25,179 bases of DNA, from positions 639,391 to 664,569 of the forward strand of contig WELB01000070.1 in the NCBI GenBank assembly GCA_009602725.1. The letters are read 5' to 3'. Shown piece after piece: positions 20,896-25,179 of this stretch. How positions within the stretch are numbered: the first letter of the stretch is position 1; every line of letters begins with the position of its first letter. The notes beneath the pieces are model-generated. The model made no database searches and was not told the DNA's origin. It worked only from the letters and a program-made list of their open reading frames with translations. The DNA is from Spirogloea muscicola. Lineage: Eukaryota; Streptophyta; Zygnematophyceae; Spirogloeales; Spirogloeaceae. Position numbers and translations under genes: made by a program.

Positions 20896-23622
20896 ATGGC
20901 GCTGTCGCTGGCCAGGGCGGCGGCGCGGCGGGCGCGGGCGCACCTGGGGAGCGTGCTGCCGCCGCCGGCCCTCGCCGCGGCGGTCAGATCCGTCAGCTAC
21001 ATGCCCAGGTCTGCTCCGGCTGGGCCCCACCTGCGCGCCACGGCCAGCTTGCGCTCCGCGCGCCGCTTCTCTCTGCTCTCCGCGAGCTGAACCCGGCTTC
21101 GCCGTGGCGCCAGGCCCGGCGACGGGGCCCCGCGGGCCGTGACGCTGCTCCCTGGCGACGGCATTGGGCCGCTCGTCACCGCCTCGGTCGTTGAGGTTCA
21201 TACGATTCCCTCACCGCGATCGTTGACGATTGTCAGGCTTGACGCATCGGCATGTAGGAGCTGGTGCTCCTGAGGTGAGTGCAGGCTCACTTTAGTAAGC
21301 TAGATGTTGGCCGGTGCGGAAGCCCAAAGTGGCGGCAGCGGTGGTACCTGCAGGTCTTCAGCGCAATGCACGCGCCGGTCTACTTCGAGTCGTTCGAGAT
21401 CAGTGGGAGGATGTCCAACGTTCCTCAGGAGGTCCTTCAGTCCATACACACGAACAAAGTTGCTCTCAAGGTCAGCCCCAGAAGCTTGGATGATCAGTCG
21501 GTGCCTGGACTGTGGTGCTGACGGAGCAGTCTGTCCTTGTCGGCAACAGCTTGCGACAGATTTATGACAGAACTCAGACGTCTGGAAGGGTGTAAGGGTG
21601 GAAGGGAAAATAGGTAGTAACAGTCAAAACTGAATCCCATTATCAAAATGGCCTGCCGAGCTCGTAGGACAGCACAACAGCAGCATCCTGCAATCTGTGC
21701 CAACATGTGCTCTTGTCAGGTTTGGCCTTTCTTAGTATCTCGTCACCTTGCAGTAGAGGCATTATGTGTGGTCAGGTACAAGCTGCCATGCAGCTTAACG
21801 GGCAGAAGCTCCTTTTCTGGACGGGGGAGCTTGTCTGGTCTGGACGATGGAGCAGTCAAGGCGCATTTCGTCTGGTTCCTTGGTACTCCCTAAGGAGAAC
21901 ATGTCTAAGTAGCTAAGACTGTTCTTCGTTCTGGTTGCAGGGAGGCTTAGCGACGCCCGTGGGAGGTGGAGTCAGCTCCCTAAATGTGCAACTGCGAAAA
22001 GACCTTGACCTTTTTGCGAGCCTGGCGCATTGCGTGAACCTGCCAGGCCTGAAGACGCGGCACGAGGGTGTAGATATTGTGGTCATCCGTGAGAACACAG
22101 AAGGCGAGTATGCAGGATTGGAGCACGAGGTGGTGCCTGGGGTGGTGGAAAGCCTCAAGGTACCCAGCGCAACAGCGTTGACTGTAAACCCTTGGCCTCC
22201 CTTCTACCACCTGGTTCTAGCATGCAGATGATAGTTGGGCAATGCCATATAGCAACAGCAGATGGCATGAAGCTTCTTTCGGAGAAGGCATTTGGTCTGC
22301 TGCTTCAACAGCCACCCGCACAAGATGCCTTCCACACAGGCCTTTCATGAGCCCATTGAGTCCATTGCCCATGAGCCCATGAACCCATTGCAGCCTGCCT
22401 CAAGTCTCAATTTGCAGCGGTGCTTGTGACATCCTGTCTGTGCGTCAAGTGCGAGCAGGTCATCAGCAGGACTGTCTCCAGATGTGAGATGAGCTGTTTG
22501 TCTGTGCAGGTCATTACCAAGTTCTGCTCTGAGAGGATTGCAAAGTACGCGTTTGAGTATGCGTACCTCAATAATCGGAAGGCTGTGACGGCTGTCCATA
22601 AGGCCAACATCATGAAGCTCGCTGATGGGCTCTTCCTGGAGTCGTGTCGAGAGGTGGCCAAAAACTACCCAAGCATAAAATACAATGAAGTTATTGTGGA
22701 CAACTGCTGCATGCAGCTTGTCTCCAGACCTGAGCAATTTGATGTCATGGTGAGGTTAGCTGGTACCCTTTCCTCCCCGAGCAGTCATGCAGTTGAAAGA
22801 ACAGTAATAGTCAATAGGACCTTCTCAGCTATCTTGGGCAATGCTTAGGTCAACTCTTGCAGCATGTTGGCAGCAATGCAGTCATGAATGAGATGCCAAT
22901 GCTTAAGCGAAGACGCGCTCCATGACATCAAACTTAGTAAGTTTCAGATGTTATGTATGAGAATTGTCATGATTATTCCTGCTCTGCATACCGCCTCTGT
23001 GTAGCTTTAGGACTGGCCTGAATAGACTGACAAGCCTTAGCTCCTTTGCCTTTTTCAGGTAACGCCCAACTTGTACGGCAACCTAGTCGCAAATGTGGCG
23101 GCTGGCATAGCCGGAGGCACCGGGATCATGCCTGGTGGTAAGTACTTCAGTCCACCTATGAACACATGCAAAAAGGGCAAACAGACAGACTGTCATCTGC
23201 ATTGACAAGTCGCGTAGACCATTCAGAATGCATCCTCCAAGTCTGACCAAGTGGAGCTCTTAGGCACCGCGCATCAAGAAGTTCGTGAACTCAAACATGT
23301 GAAGGAGAATTCATTGACATTTTGTTGCTGGCTCTCAATGAATGCAGGTAATGTGGGCATGGATTATGCAGTATTCGAGCAGGGCGCGTCAGCAGGCAAT
23401 GTCGGCAACCAGAAGCTGGTGGAGCAGAAGAGTGCCAACCCTGTTGCGCTCCTGCTCTCTTCTGCCATGATGCTGCGGCATTTGCAGTTCCCAAGCTTTG
23501 CTGACCGCCTAGAGAAGGCCGTGATGGCTGTCATGGAGGAGGGCGTGTATAGGACCAAGGACCTGGGCGGCAGCTCAACGACGCAGGAGATGACGGACGC
23601 CATCATCTCCAAGATTTCCTAG
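20896..23622 (+). CDS. IDH1: NAD-dependent isocitrate dehydrogenase, regulatory subunit, mitochondrial
   Basis: Subunit of the TCA-cycle enzyme that oxidises isocitrate to 2-oxoglutarate; the symbol follows plant naming (IDH1, regulatory), not the human NADP enzyme. Exons 20896-21008, 21114-21195, 21354-21470, 21941-22159, 22510-22749, 23059-23137 and 23348-23622 join in phase to 374 residues, a normal length. The N-terminus, [18 protein letters not shown], has no acidic residue and looks like a mitochondrial presequence. Then come [90 protein letters not shown] and [14 protein letters not shown]. The wording GGVSSLN...LDLFAS is that of regulatory rather than catalytic plant subunits. A TGTAA word, the usual green-algal polyadenylation signal, lies at 23829-23833, about 207 bases after the stop. 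It converges on CUL3. Confidence 0.95.
22345..22391 (+). repeat. Short imperfect repeat in IDH intron 4
   Basis: CATGAGCCCATTGAGTCCAT is followed by TGCCCATGAGCCCATGAACC and CATTG. The core CATGAGCCCAT occurs twice about 25 bases apart, with related CCATTG words between. It lies mid-intron, away from splice sites. Confidence 0.7.
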
Positions 23623-24270
23623 TCTTTTGCCCCCATGTGAACTGATCATCTGTGCAGCAAGGCAAGTCTTCTGCTGCGAGATCCTGTCTGACATAGCGGC
23701 TATCACTCACAGATCTTGGATAGGACCTTCCCATTGACCAATTCTGCACAGGGTCCCTGGCATGATATCCAATCTATCTCGAGCCCCAGTCAGCTGGTCA
23801 ATCTGAACGATTTAACAATGGCGTGGCTTGTAAATGCATACCGAAGATGCCATTAGCACGTTGCAACAGGCATCCGTCCGTGCAGATTGCATGATCCTAA
23901 GGCACTGCTCAGTGTCATCATAGCAATCAAATGCACCAATGCTTTCCCAAGTGCAACTACGATCGCAACCTGCAAGGCCTTGCTGTTCGTAGGCCTACTC
24001 TCTTTGGATGACTGTGCTGCATGAGAACCAGGTGGCGGGCCGTGGCAGACGGCTGCAGAGCGCCCAAGCCTAACCCCTCCCCTCCGCATGAACGATTCAC
24101 AGAGCAGCCATTGGAGGCTGATGCTCGGGAGCGTGCGATACGAAGCTACTGTGTAAAACAGCAACTTCGCAGCTTGCATTGGGGCGCAGCAGGGAGGCTA
24201 CACTGTGTGCAGGCTGTATTTACCATACTGGCAGGAGGACCTATCAAGGGACAGCAGATAAGGGAGGTTC
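23623..24270. other. Convergent intergenic region between IDH and CUL3
   Basis: About 650 bases between the two stop codons. It must hold both 3' untranslated regions. The only signal noted is TGTAA at 23829-23833 for IDH. No repeat, RNA gene or coding exon was seen. Confidence 0.55.
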
Positions 24271-25131
24271 TTAAGCGAGGTAGCGGTAGAGTTTGCGGTC
24301 ACTCCGATCGCGCTCCAGGAACTCCCGCTCGATCAGGCTCTCTATCCGCTTCTTGATGACAGCCGGGTTTGGCATGAAGCGAGCCTGCAACGAAGCAAAA
24401 CAAGGTGCAGAGTGGAGCTCTTTTAGCACCTTGGGATACCAGCAACCACAACACAGGCCTTCTCTGGACACAGATCTTGCCTGGCGGCAAAATGCACCAT
24501 AGTGAGACATGAGGTAATATTGAGACGCGACTGGACTCCGCCAAACTCAGAAGCAGATGACCAGTACTTGCAACACATTGTATGCAGCGCTGCACTGCCC
24601 GGGCCTTCTCTGTGCTGCACCTGGAGCTGCTTCGTGACCTCAGAGATGATATTGTTATGGTCCAGGACGCGCCGTGACTTCATTATCCGCACAATTGCAG
24701 CCTCAATCTGTGGCTTGCGGTCCTCCTCGACCTTCTGCCGTGTCTCCTGCTTCTCTGGCTCCGTCTCCTTCTGGGCCGCCACCGTTCCTATTTTCACCTG
24801 CGACATAAGTTTCCCAAGACAGTAGATGAACACGCGTCCCTGCTTTCAACTTGCAGTTGATGCTAGTAGATATAAGGCACGCCAGACAGTTCAAGAGCAT
24901 GTGGGGGCAAAGAACCTTGTAAAATTTGCTTGTAAATTTGTCGTTGAAGACGAACTCGTCATCCTCAATAATATCCTTGCTCATGGGCTCCTTGCGAAGC
25001 ACGTTTTTGCCCTTGACGCATGCCAATGACTGCAGGTTGCGCTTGAGGTCAGCGGCAGGGATGTCGGTGGCTGACTCTATCTCCCGGTACGTCAGCCGGT
25101 CAGCACTGTTGAACAGCATCAGGATGCACAT
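24271..25131 (-). CDS. CUL3: Cullin-3, C-terminal part (5' end outside the window)
   Basis: Scaffold of CUL3-RING (BTB-type) ubiquitin ligases. Only the last three exons are present: 25131-24916 (72 codons), 24797-24621 (59) and 24384-24271 (37 plus TAA at 24273-24271), all phase 0, giving the final 168 residues. They cover the end of the cullin homology domain, [20 protein letters not shown] and [18 protein letters not shown], then the neddylation and winged-helix region, [18 protein letters not shown], ending [17 protein letters not shown] and [10 protein letters not shown]. The Nedd8 acceptor lysine in IVRIMK is encoded at 24680-24678. [20 protein letters not shown] is typical of plant CUL3 and separates it from CUL1 and CUL4. 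From 25132 to the right edge is intron, with a CT-rich tract before its CGCAG acceptor. Truncation is by the window only. Confidence 0.95.
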
Positions 25132-25179
25132 CTGCGCAGCCAAGCCGGAAGAGAATGGAGAGAGCAGGGAGGAGAGGGG

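Overview
This window is nuclear DNA from a photosynthetic eukaryote, most likely a green alga. Its genes are split by many short introns, roughly 80 to 330 nt, that nearly all begin GT and end in a C/T-rich run plus AG, often TGCAG. The proteins resemble land-plant forms more than animal or fungal ones: a trifunctional plant-type rhamnose synthase, the plant regulatory subunit of NAD-isocitrate dehydrogenase, a plant-type cullin-3 tail and a plant-type katanin p80 tail. The moderate GC content, GC-rich gene starts and intron style would fit a trebouxiophyte such as a Coccomyxa relative, but that placement is inference. Exon models below come from conserved protein segments, splice signals and exact reading-phase agreement; no transcript data were available.

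Layout from left to right. 307-898 (+): NDUFA2, the B8 subunit of mitochondrial complex I, three exons. 899-4042: repeat-rich intergenic DNA. 4043-8715 (+): KATNB1, the WD40 p80 subunit of the microtubule-severing enzyme katanin, 16 exons, with one GC-AG intron and a stop codon hidden inside the last splice donor. 9829-10746 (-): a small protein with four CxxC pairs (two zinc ribbons), three exons, from a conserved but uncharacterised family. 11233-12245: a foldback element with inverted arms of about 132 and 144 bp. 13369-17048 (-): RHM, making UDP-rhamnose from UDP-glucose, 12 exons. 18517-19439 (+): a probable three-exon coiled-coil protein I cannot name. 20896-23622 (+): mitochondrial NAD-isocitrate dehydrogenase regulatory subunit, seven exons. 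24271-25131 (-): the last three exons of cullin-3, whose 5' part lies beyond the right edge.

The genes do not form one pathway. NDUFA2 and IDH both act in mitochondrial respiration; KATNB1 and CUL3 are cytoskeletal and protein-turnover factors; RHM supplies a cell-wall sugar. They look like ordinary housekeeping neighbours, and nothing suggests an operon-like cluster or a defence system.

The least explained part is the non-coding DNA. A short hairpin-forming motif, roughly GGGCTGGCC-N4-CACAGCC-ATCGCC, recurs about twelve times in both orientations, in intergenic DNA, in an intron of the zinc-ribbon gene and inside the foldback element. This looks like a dispersed repeat family and is my main candidate for something undescribed.
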